NCBI GenBank assembly: GCA_930989305.1
Contig: CAKNLF010000008.1
Span: forward strand, 1 to 38,340
Direction of reading: 5' to 3'
Length of the DNA: 38,340 bases
Source: an uncultured Roseburia sp.
Lineage (GTDB): Bacteria > Bacillota > Clostridia > Lachnospirales > Lachnospiraceae
A model generated the notes under the pieces. It worked only from the letters and a program-made list of their open reading frames with translations, was not told the DNA's origin and made no database searches. The position numbers and the translations under genes were made by a program. Positions 12,593 to 20,481 of the stretch are shown here, in pieces. Position 1 is the first letter of the stretch, and each line of letters begins with the position of its first letter.

Positions 12593-12628
12593 AGCAGGTG
12601 TATACAATTTTCTGTACACCTGCTTTTT
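12593..12628 (+). terminator. Intrinsic terminator after the URO-D-fold gene
   Basis: AGCAGGTGTA pairs perfectly with TACACCTGCT over 10 bp, followed by six or more T. It lies 26 bases after the stop codon and separates this gene from the convergent TRIC gene. Confidence 0.92.
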
Positions 12629-12667
12629 TGGTTTTAGATTTGGCTATTATAAGTAAACAGGAAATAC

Positions 12668-13312
12668 TCATATTGATTTTGATTGTGTTCCTATACCGGG
12701 AAGATTAAGTTTAAATTTATAAGATACCGTACGGGTTATGATGATAAGAAGACAGCTTGTTATGGCTGCAATCCAGTGAGGGGCAATAAAATACAGGATA
12801 ATATAGAATATGGTGCCAAGAATGGAAGCTGTAGCATAGACATGTTTTTGGAAAATAAATGGGATATCTCCGGCGAACAGATCTCGCAGAATTCCTCCGC
12901 CAATACCGGTAATAGGTCCTACAAAAAGCAAGAGAGTGATACCGGGATGAGGGTACAGCTGCTGGGTGATCTGAAGTCCTGTAACAGTAAATGAAGCCAG
13001 ACCTATACTGTCAAAAATAAATAAAGTCAATTCCGTAAACCGGGGGGAGGGATTTGAAATGTGCAGTCTATAGATAATAAACAGAACAAAAGAACTGCTT
13101 AAAGCAATAATTGCATAGAAAGGATCCTGAAAGGTAGCAGGAGGAATATTGCCGATAATAACGTCACGTATGGCGCCCCCTCCCACAGCGGTAATGAGAC
13201 CAAGTATAAGAATGCCGAATACATCCATTTTTTTGTTTGCTGCGACAATAGAACCGGAAATCGCAAATGCGATAGTACCGATTATTTCAAAAATATTCAT
13301 AATCATTGTCAT
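12668..13312 (-). CDS. TRIC/UPF0126 family membrane channel or transporter
   Basis: A 214-residue integral membrane protein of the trimeric intracellular cation channel (UPF0126, YadS/YicG-like) family. It is a tandem repeat of two three-helix units, each with the diagnostic glycine-rich motif: GGGAIRDVIIGNIPP in the first half and GGGILRDLFAGDIPF in the second. A seventh helix near the C-terminus completes the usual topology. I chose the ATG at 13312 (MTMIMNIFEIIG) because AGAGGTG lies just upstream; an in-frame ATG 42 bases further out has no such site. It is divergent from the PucR-type regulator and convergent with the URO-D-fold gene. The physiological substrate of bacterial members is uncertain, so I make no claim on it. 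Confidence 0.88.
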   Translation of the reverse strand: MTMIMNIFEIIGTIAFAISGSIVAANKKMDVFGILILGLITAVGGGAIRDVIIGNIPPATFQDPFYAIIALSSSFVLFIIYRLHISNPSPRFTELTLFIFDSIGLASFTVTGLQITQQLYPHPGITLLLFVGPITGIGGGILRDLFAGDIPFIFQKHVYATASILGTIFYIILYFIAPHWIAAITSCLLIIITRTVSYKFKLNLPGIGTQSKSI

Positions 13313-13344
13313 GCAATTCACCTCTGATAACAATATTACATAAA

Positions 13345-13373
13345 AAATTATCACAAAAAAGCGGTTTTGTAAA
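13345..13373 (-). promoter_or_regulatory. Probable promoter of the TRIC gene
   Basis: On the minus strand TTTACA (13368-13373) is followed after 17 bases by TAATTT (13345-13350), 33 bases before the chosen start codon. Spacing is ideal but the -10 is imperfect. Confidence 0.5.
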
Positions 13374-13397
13374 TATATGATTTTACAGGGAGGCTAT

Positions 13398-13425
13398 TTG
13401 ACAAAAAAGAGAAAAGAGATATAAT
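13398..13425 (+). promoter_or_regulatory. Sigma-A promoter of the PucR-type regulator
   Basis: TTGACA (13398-13403), a 16-base spacer and TATAAT (13420-13425): both hexamers match consensus. The predicted start is about 13432, four bases before the leader hairpin. Confidence 0.88.
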
Positions 13426-13435
13426 GTATGAAACG

Positions 13436-13470
13436 AAGGCGTGATGCTAAGGCATTGCGCCTTTTTCTTT
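13436..13470 (+). terminator. Leader terminator/attenuator before the PucR-type regulator
   Basis: Bases 13436-13447 pair with 13452-13463 as a continuous 12-bp stem (two G-T pairs) closed by a 4-base loop, then TTTCTTTT. It sits between a consensus promoter and the regulator's start codon, a few bases after the predicted +1. No upstream gene reads into it, so it should act on the regulator's own transcript. Attenuation is inferred; I see no alternative antiterminator fold. Confidence 0.65.
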
Positions 13471-13495
13471 TATCAGAGTAAAGGAAGGTGAGAAG

Positions 13496-15067
13496 ATGAA
13501 AATTACAGTAGAGGAATTGCTGAAAATGAAGGAATTTTCCGGATTCAGGGTAATATGCGGTGCCGGAGGCCTGAATAAAGAGGTACAGTCTGTCAGTGTT
13601 ATGGATGCACCGGATATTTATAAATGGATCCGGGGCGGTGAAATATTGCTTACATCCGGATATGTATTAAAAGATAATATGGAAGCCATGCCGGATCTGA
13701 TCCGAAAACTGTCCGACAGAAATGCAGCAGCTCTTTTTATAAAACTGGGCAGGTTTGTTAATGAAATTCCAAAGTCTGCTGCGCAGACAGCTACCCGTTT
13801 GGATTTCCCGGTCGTATATATGCCCTACGAATTTACATTTGTAGACGTTATTACACCTACCCTGACGAGAGTAAACTCTTACCAGCTGGAACAGATCCGG
13901 CGTTCAGAAAATATTCATCGTACATTTATCAATATAGCAATAAAGCAGGAAGGAATAAAAAAAATTATAGAATATCTGAGTAATCTGATTGAACAGGAAG
14001 TGGTCTATTATTCAGTGTTAAAACTAAAAGGAGTTCATTTTTATACAAATGGAGAAACTGTATTTGACCGTGAACATTTTATGTCAAAGTATCCGTGTTT
14101 TGCGGTAAATGTAAATGGAAAAATATGTGGATATGTGATTGTAGTAAATGAGAAATATAAAGCGGGAAAATACGATCTGATAGCTATAGACCATGCTATT
14201 ACAGTTATTAAACTGGATGTTCAGAAGCAGACCTTTGAAAATGAGGTGGAAAGAAAATATAAAGATAATTTTGTTCTGGATCTCATTTTCAATACACTGG
14301 AAAGTATGGATGAGATTGAAACAAGGGGAAAAACATTTGGCTGGCATTTTTCCGGGGAGTATTATGCGTTGATAGCTGATATTGATCATTTTAAGGCAAA
14401 ATATGTAAAAGGAGTGGATTCCAGTTCGGAAATAGACAGGATATCCCGGGAGATGACAGATAATATCATTGAAAAAGTTACCGGAGAATTTGCAGGATGT
14501 GTTTATACAACATTTACGGAACAGGTGGTTTTTCTGATCCATAAAAACGGTATCGGGCACGGAGAGCTCACAAAAAAGTTAAATGGAGTAAATGAAAGGC
14601 TGAAAAAAGAGAACGGATTTACCGCAGTATTTTCTTTTGGAAGCAGGGCAGCGGATATTTCAGAAGTACATGTCAGTTACCAGCAGGCGAAAACTGCCCT
14701 TAAGCTGGCCAGACATCTGAAACGGGAAGGCTGTGTGTGTTTTTACAGCGAACTGGGAATTTATAAGCTTCTTGATAAGATTAAGGATGATGCGTATGTG
14801 GAAAAATTTTCTGAGGACTGTTTGAAGAAACTTTTGTTTTATGATCTCAGCAACAACAGTGACCTGTATAAAACGCTGGAAGAACTGGTGAGATACAACT
14901 GGAACCTGAAAGAAACCGCTGAAAATATGTATGTCCACTATAATACTATGAAAAAAAGATATCATAAAATACAGGAAATACTGGGTGTCTCTTTTGAAAA
15001 TCCTGGAGTAAAAATGGAAGTGGAATTTGCGGTTAAAATTAAACTTATAAGTGAAAAAAACCAATAA
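13496..15067 (+). CDS. PucR-family transcriptional regulator
   Basis: A 523-residue regulator with the PucR/CdaR layout. The N-terminal PucR ligand domain spans about residues 1-125 (opening MKITVEELLKM, with GGEILLTSGY). A GAF-like sensor region covers about 130-240, then a degenerate GGDEF-like CdaR segment about 290-400. A C-terminal helix-turn-helix lies at about 455-515 (RYNWNLKETAENMYVHYNTMKKRYHKI). Known relatives control purine, amino-acid or sugar-acid breakdown by sensing a pathway compound. The start is ATG at 13496 after AAGGAAGGTGAG. It stands directly upstream of, and codirectional with, the hydrolase-importer set, so it is the obvious candidate regulator of that set. Activator or repressor mode cannot be read from sequence. 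Confidence 0.9.
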   Translation: MKITVEELLKMKEFSGFRVICGAGGLNKEVQSVSVMDAPDIYKWIRGGEILLTSGYVLKDNMEAMPDLIRKLSDRNAAALFIKLGRFVNEIPKSAAQTATRLDFPVVYMPYEFTFVDVITPTLTRVNSYQLEQIRRSENIHRTFINIAIKQEGIKKIIEYLSNLIEQEVVYYSVLKLKGVHFYTNGETVFDREHFMSKYPCFAVNVNGKICGYVIVVNEKYKAGKYDLIAIDHAITVIKLDVQKQTFENEVERKYKDNFVLDLIFNTLESMDEIETRGKTFGWHFSGEYYALIADIDHFKAKYVKGVDSSSEIDRISREMTDNIIEKVTGEFAGCVYTTFTEQVVFLIHKNGIGHGELTKKLNGVNERLKKENGFTAVFSFGSRAADISEVHVSYQQAKTALKLARHLKREGCVCFYSELGIYKLLDKIKDDAYVEKFSEDCLKKLLFYDLSNNSDLYKTLEELVRYNWNLKETAENMYVHYNTMKKRYHKIQEILGVSFENPGVKMEVEFAVKIKLISEKNQ

Positions 15068-15078
15068 AATATACTGAA

Positions 15079-15108
15079 GGGACACTTAAGAGAGAGAAAC
15101 AGTGTTCC
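15079..15108 (+). promoter_or_regulatory. Inverted repeat between regulator and M20 gene
   Basis: GGGACACT (15079-15086) pairs with AGTGTTCC (15101-15108), 8 bp with one G-T pair and a 14-base spacer. There is no T run, so it is more like a dyad operator or processing site than a terminator. It could be a binding site for the PucR-type regulator (inference). Confidence 0.35.
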
Positions 15109-15117
15109 TGAGAGATA

Positions 15118-15155
15118 TTGTTGATGGGCGAATTGTCTGATAAGATACCTGTATC
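15118..15155 (+). promoter_or_regulatory. Probable promoter with overlapping dyad before the M20 gene
   Basis: TTGTTG (15118-15123), a 17-base spacer and TAAGAT (15141-15146). A GATAC/GTATC dyad (15144-15155) overlaps the -10 and the predicted start of transcription, where a repressor could block initiation. The hexamers are moderate matches, which fits a regulated promoter. Confidence 0.45.
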
Positions 15156-15173
15156 ATAAAAACAGGTGATCAA

Positions 15174-16322
15174 ATGAAAGAAAAAATTTCAGACTATATA
15201 AGCAGACAAACCCCTCTGGAACTGCTGAAGAAATTGATTTCCATAGATACACGGGGACCTTCAGGTAATGAAATGGATATGATCGCTTTTATTATCGAGT
15301 ATCTGCAACTGGGAAAAAGTCAATATGAGATTATCCGTCATAATGGAAACCGGGGAAGTATGATCTTTACGATTCCGGGGGAAGAAAAAGGGAAAATCAT
15401 ATTGATGGGTCATATGGATACAGTACCTTCCGGAGACAGTACTTTGTGGAGAACATCTCCCTTATCCGGAAAGGTATCTGAAAACAGACTTTATGGTTCA
15501 GGTGCATCTGATATGAAAAGCGGGCTGGCAGTATTACTGATAACCGCCAAGTATCTGATGGAATACGGCGGAAATAAAAAAAACATCTGCTTTATTTTTA
15601 CAGCTGATGAAGAGTGCAGCTGTACCGGAGCAAAAGAAATACGAAAGAGAAAGTATACCGACGATGCACAGATGATTCTGGTAGCGGAGCCTACTGATGG
15701 AAATGTGGCAACTGCTGAAAAAGGTGTCATGTGGATTAAAATCGAAGGAACGGGAAAACAGGCACACGGTGCAATGCCCCACCTTGGAATAAACGCAAAT
15801 GAATGTCTGTGGGAGCTGATTTCTCTGCTTAAAAAACAACTTGAAACAGCAGAGAACTTAAATCAGATAGGAAAGGCAACGTTAAGTACTACAGTATTCC
15901 GGGGAGGAGAGAAAAGTAATATTGTTCCCGGCAAAGCAATGACAGTTCTGGATATCCGGACAGTACATAAAAATGATCATAATGAAATAAAAAAGTGTCT
16001 TGAGAATATTGTCGGGGAGATGAAGCAAAAGCGGAGATTTGAAGCAATGTATGAAATTGCAAATGAAAAATATCCGCTGGAAAACAGCAGTGAGTCCCTA
16101 CAGATCAGAAATCTTGTAAACTGTTCTCCGGAAGAAAGTGAAATAATCTGCATTCCGTATTATACGGATCTTGCAGAATTGTTAAGAGAAAAGTCTTTGA
16201 CTTTTGCTGTACTTGGTCCGGGGAGTATAGATCAGATGCATAAATCAAATGAATGGGTTGCTTTAGATAAAATAAATACGGTAACCGAACATTATATTAA
16301 TTACATATTAAACTATTGCTGA
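15174..16322 (+). CDS. M20-family zinc metallohydrolase (ArgE/DapE-like)
   Basis: A 382-residue member of the M20 family of di-zinc amidohydrolases and peptidases. All metal and catalytic positions are present: H80 and D82 in GHMDTVP, D113 in GASDMKSG, the catalytic pair E146-E147 in ADEEC, E172 in VAEPT, and H356 near the C-terminus in DQMHKSNEW. The lid/dimerization domain contains GKQAHGAMPHLGINA. The family cleaves amide or carbamoyl C-N bonds in acyl-amino acids, dipeptides and ureido compounds such as allantoate; specificity is not readable here. The start is ATG at 15174 after ACAGGTGA. Its place as first gene behind the regulator, ahead of three further hydrolase-like genes, suggests a catabolic role, perhaps a late cleavage step (inference). 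Confidence 0.88.
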   Translation: MKEKISDYISRQTPLELLKKLISIDTRGPSGNEMDMIAFIIEYLQLGKSQYEIIRHNGNRGSMIFTIPGEEKGKIILMGHMDTVPSGDSTLWRTSPLSGKVSENRLYGSGASDMKSGLAVLLITAKYLMEYGGNKKNICFIFTADEECSCTGAKEIRKRKYTDDAQMILVAEPTDGNVATAEKGVMWIKIEGTGKQAHGAMPHLGINANECLWELISLLKKQLETAENLNQIGKATLSTTVFRGGEKSNIVPGKAMTVLDIRTVHKNDHNEIKKCLENIVGEMKQKRRFEAMYEIANEKYPLENSSESLQIRNLVNCSPEESEIICIPYYTDLAELLREKSLTFAVLGPGSIDQMHKSNEWVALDKINTVTEHYINYILNYC

Positions 16323-16324
16323 CA

Positions 16325-16360
16325 AAGGAGTCATTTCAATTTTAGAAAAGACTCTTTTTT
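16325..16360 (+). terminator. Possible internal terminator between the M20 and DUF1989 genes
   Basis: AAGGAGTC (16325-16332) pairs with GACTCTTT (16350-16357), 8 bp with one G-T pair and a 17-base loop, then a T run. It could partly uncouple the M20 gene from the downstream genes or be read through. The loop is long, so strength is doubtful. Confidence 0.45.
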
Positions 16361-16389
16361 TATTTAATTTTTTTCAGGAGGAAAACAAA

Positions 16390-17004
16390 ATGGCAGATTA
16401 TATTGTAAAAGAAAAAGTTTTTATTCCGCCTTATGAAGGCAGAGGAGTTCGTGTTAAGGCAGGACAGTTTTTGAAAATTGTAGATGTTGAGGGAAAACAG
16501 GTAGGGGATTTCATTTGTTTTAATGAAGATGATCTCAGCGAGCATGTATCCCCGGTTCATATGAGATCTTCTCTCAGCAGTATCCGTCTGAAGATTGGCG
16601 ATTTCCTGTACAGCAATTACAGAGATCATCTGATGCAGTTTGTAGAAGATACAGTAGGAAAACACGATTTCTTTTTCCCTGCATGTGACTATTACCGCTA
16701 TAAAGTGGATTTTGGAGTAGAAGATCATCCGAACTGCAAAGATAACCTGATCAAAGCGCTGAAGAGCTTCGGAATTATAAGAAATGAAATACCGGATCCT
16801 ATTAACTGGTTTATGAACAATCATATGGATGAAAACGGAGATTATGTGATTGAAGATCCCCTTTCAAAAGCAGGAGATTATGTGGTACTGAAAGCTCTGA
16901 AAAATGTAGTATGCTGCGTATCTGCTTGTTCTCAGGATTTTGTTCCTGTAAACGGCATGAAGGTTACACCATTGGAACTGCAGGTATGTGAATTGAAAGA
17001 GTAG
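16390..17004 (+). CDS. DUF1989 (urea-carboxylase-associated) family protein
   Basis: A 204-residue single-domain DUF1989 protein. Family marks include VKAGQFLKIVDVEGKQVGDF near residues 22-41, the DYYRY and DHPNCKDNL segments in the middle, and the C-terminal VSACSQDFVPVNGMKVTPLELQV. Conserved Cys and His in these segments could bind a metal. Paired DUF1989 subunits are known as carboxyguanidine deiminase in guanidine breakdown; this protein is alone and has no urea or guanidine carboxylase beside it, so that exact function is not supported. A C-N hydrolase or deiminase role in the local pathway is a reasonable inference. It has a strong CAGGAGG site and is followed after eight bases by the adenine-deaminase-like gene. 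Confidence 0.85.
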   Translation: MADYIVKEKVFIPPYEGRGVRVKAGQFLKIVDVEGKQVGDFICFNEDDLSEHVSPVHMRSSLSSIRLKIGDFLYSNYRDHLMQFVEDTVGKHDFFFPACDYYRYKVDFGVEDHPNCKDNLIKALKSFGIIRNEIPDPINWFMNNHMDENGDYVIEDPLSKAGDYVVLKALKNVVCCVSACSQDFVPVNGMKVTPLELQVCELKE

Positions 17005-17012
17005 GTGGAAAC

Positions 17013-18830
17013 GTGAATAAGTTAGCTGAAAATTTAAAACTTGTTTCAGAAAGACAGCATCTGGTAGATGTGTTGATGGATAAAAACCGGTACGCTCAGA
17101 AAGTGCTGACCAATGGTCAGGTAGTAAATGTCATATCCGGAGAGATATATAAAGCAGACGTGGCTATAGAGGGAAAATATATTTTAATGGTGGGTGACTG
17201 CAGCGGCCTGATCGGAGATAAAACAGAAGTTTATGATATGACGGGAAAATACATTATGCCGGGATTTATAGACTGTCATATGCATTTTGAAAGTGCCATG
17301 CTGACTGTTACAGAATTTTCCAGATTATCAATTCCTACAGGAACAACCTGTCTGATATCGGATCCTCATGAAATAGGAAATGTTCTTGGACCTGTGGGGA
17401 TCAAGGCAATGGCGGAGGAAGCAGCACTGATGCCCCAGCATGTATTCTGCAGAGTACCGGCTCTTACGCCGGACTCCCCGGGGCTGGAAACGGCAGGGTA
17501 CGATGTGACATCACGGGATGTGCCGGAAATGCTGGACTATCCTTCAGTATCCGGAGTCGGCGAGACACAGGGAGTCAGTGCGATCCGTTTTGTATATGAA
17601 CATAATTATCCGGTTATCAGGGATACAATTGTTTCCTCAGTATATGCCAGAGCGTCAGGAAAAGAAGTGGACGGCAATGCGCCGGAGCTGTTTGGCAATG
17701 AACTGGCAGCACATATTATATGCGGAGGCACAGATGTGTCCTGTCATGAAACAACTACAAAAGATGAAGCAGTTGAAAAACTCAGATACGGCGTATATAT
17801 GCTGATGAGAGAGGGATCGACCCAGAGAAATATGCCGGAATGCATACGGGCCATAACAGAAGAAGGACTGGATTCCAGAAGAGCTATTCTTGCCACAGAT
17901 GATATGCTGGCAGGAGATATTGCGGAGAAAGGACATATGAATGATATTATCCGCAGGACAATAAAAGAAGGAGCAGATCCGATACAGGCTATCCAGATGG
18001 CAACTATTAATCCTGCTACCTGGCTGGGGCTTTCGGAACTTGGAGTTCTGGCACCGGGAAAACTTGCAGATATTGCTGTAGTGGAGGGCAAGTTAGAGGA
18101 TATGAATGTATCAGATGTTTTCCTGGGAGGAGAGCTGGCAGCTCAGGACAGAAAATTACTGCTGGACCTGCCGGAATATCAATATCCTGATACAGTAAAG
18201 CATTCTGTAAAGCGCAGTCATATTACGCCGGAAGATCTTGAATTAAAAACTGATAAAGAAAAAGTAAAAGCAAATTGTATAGGCCTGATTCTGGATCAGA
18301 ATCTGACGGACGCTTTTACAGAGGAACTGAAAAGTGAGAACGGCATCGTGCAGCCCGATATTGACCGGGATATTCTTCCTATTGCAAATGTGGGAAGGCA
18401 CGGACAGAGTGATATCGGTTCCGGATTTGTAAAAGGATTCGGTATGAAGCACGGGGCTTTTGCGGAAAGTGTGGCACATGACACACACAATATTATTGTT
18501 GTGGGAACAAATTACAATGATATGGCGGAGGCCGTAAATCATGTAATTGATATGCAGGGAGGTCTTGCTCTTGTAAAAGACGGCCAGGTTATCGGCGATC
18601 TGCCCCTGAGAATAGGAGGTCTGATGACAGATGAAATGAGCGCCGGAGAGCTGACAAAACGGATGGATGAACTGACAGGACTGGCTGGATCTGAGCTGGG
18701 ATGTAAAGCTCACGCACCGTTTATGCATCTTGCGTTTTTATCTCTGACTACCAGCCCGAAATGGAAGATGACAGATAAGGGTCTCGTTGATGCTAACAAT
18801 TACTGTGTAATCCCGGTAATAGAAGGATAA
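17013..18830 (+). CDS. Adenine-deaminase-like amidohydrolase with altered metal site
   Basis: A 605-residue protein with the full length and both domains of the adenine deaminase (Ade) family of the amidohydrolase superfamily. The TIM-barrel shows H89-x-H91 in PGFIDCHMHFES, the DPHEI motif, E184 in GVGETQ, H245-E in CHETTT, and D296-D297 in ATDDM. The C-terminal Ade domain has VGRHGQSDIGSGFVKGFG and AHDTHNIIVVGTN. Two differences from typical Ade stand out: the GH(A/C)PG motif of strand 5 reads G-N222-A-P-E, replacing a probable metal-binding His, and the residues after TDD are M-L-A-G instead of R-(H/N)-P. Substrate may therefore not be adenine. The start is GTG at 17013 after TAGGTGG. It lies inside a tight operon with DUF1989 and cyclase-fold genes. 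Confidence 0.85.
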   Translation: MNKLAENLKLVSERQHLVDVLMDKNRYAQKVLTNGQVVNVISGEIYKADVAIEGKYILMVGDCSGLIGDKTEVYDMTGKYIMPGFIDCHMHFESAMLTVTEFSRLSIPTGTTCLISDPHEIGNVLGPVGIKAMAEEAALMPQHVFCRVPALTPDSPGLETAGYDVTSRDVPEMLDYPSVSGVGETQGVSAIRFVYEHNYPVIRDTIVSSVYARASGKEVDGNAPELFGNELAAHIICGGTDVSCHETTTKDEAVEKLRYGVYMLMREGSTQRNMPECIRAITEEGLDSRRAILATDDMLAGDIAEKGHMNDIIRRTIKEGADPIQAIQMATINPATWLGLSELGVLAPGKLADIAVVEGKLEDMNVSDVFLGGELAAQDRKLLLDLPEYQYPDTVKHSVKRSHITPEDLELKTDKEKVKANCIGLILDQNLTDAFTEELKSENGIVQPDIDRDILPIANVGRHGQSDIGSGFVKGFGMKHGAFAESVAHDTHNIIVVGTNYNDMAEAVNHVIDMQGGLALVKDGQVIGDLPLRIGGLMTDEMSAGELTKRMDELTGLAGSELGCKAHAPFMHLAFLSLTTSPKWKMTDKGLVDANNYCVIPVIEG

Positions 18831-18842
18831 GGAGATGAAGAA

Positions 18843-19559
18843 ATGAATTTTAATGAGAAATATGAATTGATAGATTTATCACAGGAAATATATGAGGGCA
18901 TGCCTGTCTTTGGTATGCATCAGAAAACATTTATTATGGTAAATCAGACTCATGAAGAAAATATGAAGCAGACCGGATCAAAGACGCTGGGATTCAGTGC
19001 AAGAAATCTGCTGATGAGCGAACACGGTCCTACACATTCTGATGCAGTGTGGGAATACAATCCGGAAGGTCCTACCATTGACAAAATGGATATGAAAATG
19101 TTTTACGGCAGTGCAATCTGTGTAGATCTTTCTCATATCCGTTATCCGGACTACATTGAACCGGAAGATCTTCAGCAGGCCCTGGATAAAGCAGGTCTTA
19201 CTATAGAACCCGGGGATATTTTCCTGATGTATACAGGACACTATAACAGAACTTATGCAAAAGGTGATATAGAAGGTTATCAGAATTATTACACAGGACT
19301 TTCTTATGCCGCAGCTGAATGGCTTGCAAAAAAAGGAGTAGTAAATATCGGAGTAGATTCCTCTGCAATTGATCAGACTCCGGATGATCTGGACTTTTCA
19401 GGACACTGGGTCTGCGGAAAATATGGCATGACCAATACGGAAAACCTGAGAAACCTGGATCTGGTAGCAGGCAAACGTTTCCTCTATATGGGGCTGCCGT
19501 TGAGGATACGGGACGGAAGCGGATCTCCTGTACGGGCAGTAGCATTTGTGGAAAAGTAA
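18843..19559 (+). CDS. Cyclase/kynurenine-formamidase-fold metal hydrolase
   Basis: A 238-residue member of the putative cyclase family (PF04199), which includes kynurenine formamidase and isatin hydrolase, metal-dependent enzymes opening amide or formamide bonds. The metal motif is recognisable as H61-G-P-T-H65-S-D67, a variant of HGTHxD with one inserted residue. An N-terminal IDLSQEIYEGMPVF matches the family opening, and late residues VNIGVDSSAIDQ fit the conserved strand before the second metal-proximal region. There is no tryptophan-catabolic gene nearby, so kynurenine is an unlikely substrate. It follows the amidohydrolase by 12 bases and precedes the importer by 10, so it belongs to the same transcript. 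Role inferred: ring opening or deformylation of the imported compound. Confidence 0.85.
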   Translation: MNFNEKYELIDLSQEIYEGMPVFGMHQKTFIMVNQTHEENMKQTGSKTLGFSARNLLMSEHGPTHSDAVWEYNPEGPTIDKMDMKMFYGSAICVDLSHIRYPDYIEPEDLQQALDKAGLTIEPGDIFLMYTGHYNRTYAKGDIEGYQNYYTGLSYAAAEWLAKKGVVNIGVDSSAIDQTPDDLDFSGHWVCGKYGMTNTENLRNLDLVAGKRFLYMGLPLRIRDGSGSPVRAVAFVEK

Positions 19560-19569
19560 AGGTGGGTAG

Positions 19570-20481
19570 ATGATTATGAGTATGGTAAGTTTCTTACAGA
19601 CATTGCTGGGCGGTATCGGGACCGGAACCGTATATGCGCTGCTTGGACTTTCCTGTTCCCTTATTCTGGGAAAACTGCAGATATGTTCGGTTGTTCACGG
19701 AGATCTGGCAATACTTGCCGGTTATATCTGTTATCAGGTGTTTTCCGCCTGGGGTATAGATCCTTTTATTACCCTGGTAATTCTGATCCCGATATTCTTC
19801 GGATTAGGCTATTTTATACAAAAGGTATTTATGAAGCCTTTTATGAAACTGGAAACCTGGAAAGGAAGATACGAAGGGCAGGTTATGGTTTCCTGGGGTA
19901 TCGGAATGTGTATTATGGCAATGGAATATATATTGTTTTCAGGTAAAGATAAGACATTAAATGTTTCATACAGAAATGCAACAGTATCACTGGGAGATCT
20001 TTCAATCCCGGTTGTTCATATCATTGCTTTTATCTTAACTATCGGTCTGCTGATAGCTATTGAACTGCTGCTGAAAAAAACAAGTCTCGGAATTAAAATC
20101 CAGGCCTGCAGCGCAGATGCCACAACAGCCCGTTTAACGGGAATACCGGTAAATAAGATGTGTGCAGTAGCCTTTGGTATTTCCAGTTCTCTGGCAGCTG
20201 TGGCGGGACTGATCTTTTCATTGTCCAATGCACTTAGTCCTTCGGATGGTTTTGATCTTACGTTCCTGGGCTGGGTGGCAGTAATACTGGGAACTATGGG
20301 CAATCTGAAAGGTGCCGTTATAGCAGGATTCCTTATGGGAATCATACATGCCCTGACCATTTATTTCTGGATACCCAATATGGCAGAAGCGACTATATAT
20401 ATTGTATTGATCATTATCCTTATATTCAGACCGAACGGACTTTTCGGCAGGGAAATCAGTAAAAGGAGGCAGGCCGCATGA
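19570..20481 (+). CDS. LivH-type ABC importer permease
   Basis: A 303-residue inner-membrane permease of the branched-chain amino acid (HAAT) ABC importer family. The N-terminal GGIGTGTVYALLGLSCSLILGKL is the hallmark LivH opening, and the cytoplasmic coupling segment LLKKTSLGIKIQACSADATTARLTGI is clear. About eight hydrophobic segments can be counted. The start is ATG at 19570 after AAAGGTGGG; a second ATG two codons later is possible. The stop overlaps the LivM-type start by four bases (ATGA). The family also transports urea, short amides, aromatic and purine-like compounds, so the name does not fix the substrate; the neighbours favour a nitrogen-rich catabolic substrate. Confidence 0.9.
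   Translation: MIMSMVSFLQTLLGGIGTGTVYALLGLSCSLILGKLQICSVVHGDLAILAGYICYQVFSAWGIDPFITLVILIPIFFGLGYFIQKVFMKPFMKLETWKGRYEGQVMVSWGIGMCIMAMEYILFSGKDKTLNVSYRNATVSLGDLSIPVVHIIAFILTIGLLIAIELLLKKTSLGIKIQACSADATTARLTGIPVNKMCAVAFGISSSLAAVAGLIFSLSNALSPSDGFDLTFLGWVAVILGTMGNLKGAVIAGFLMGIIHALTIYFWIPNMAEATIYIVLIIILIFRPNGLFGREISKRRQAA

Noticed and set aside
16390..17004. Carboxyguanidine deiminase subunit
   Set aside because: Only one DUF1989 protein, and no guanidine carboxylase or allophanate hydrolase nearby.
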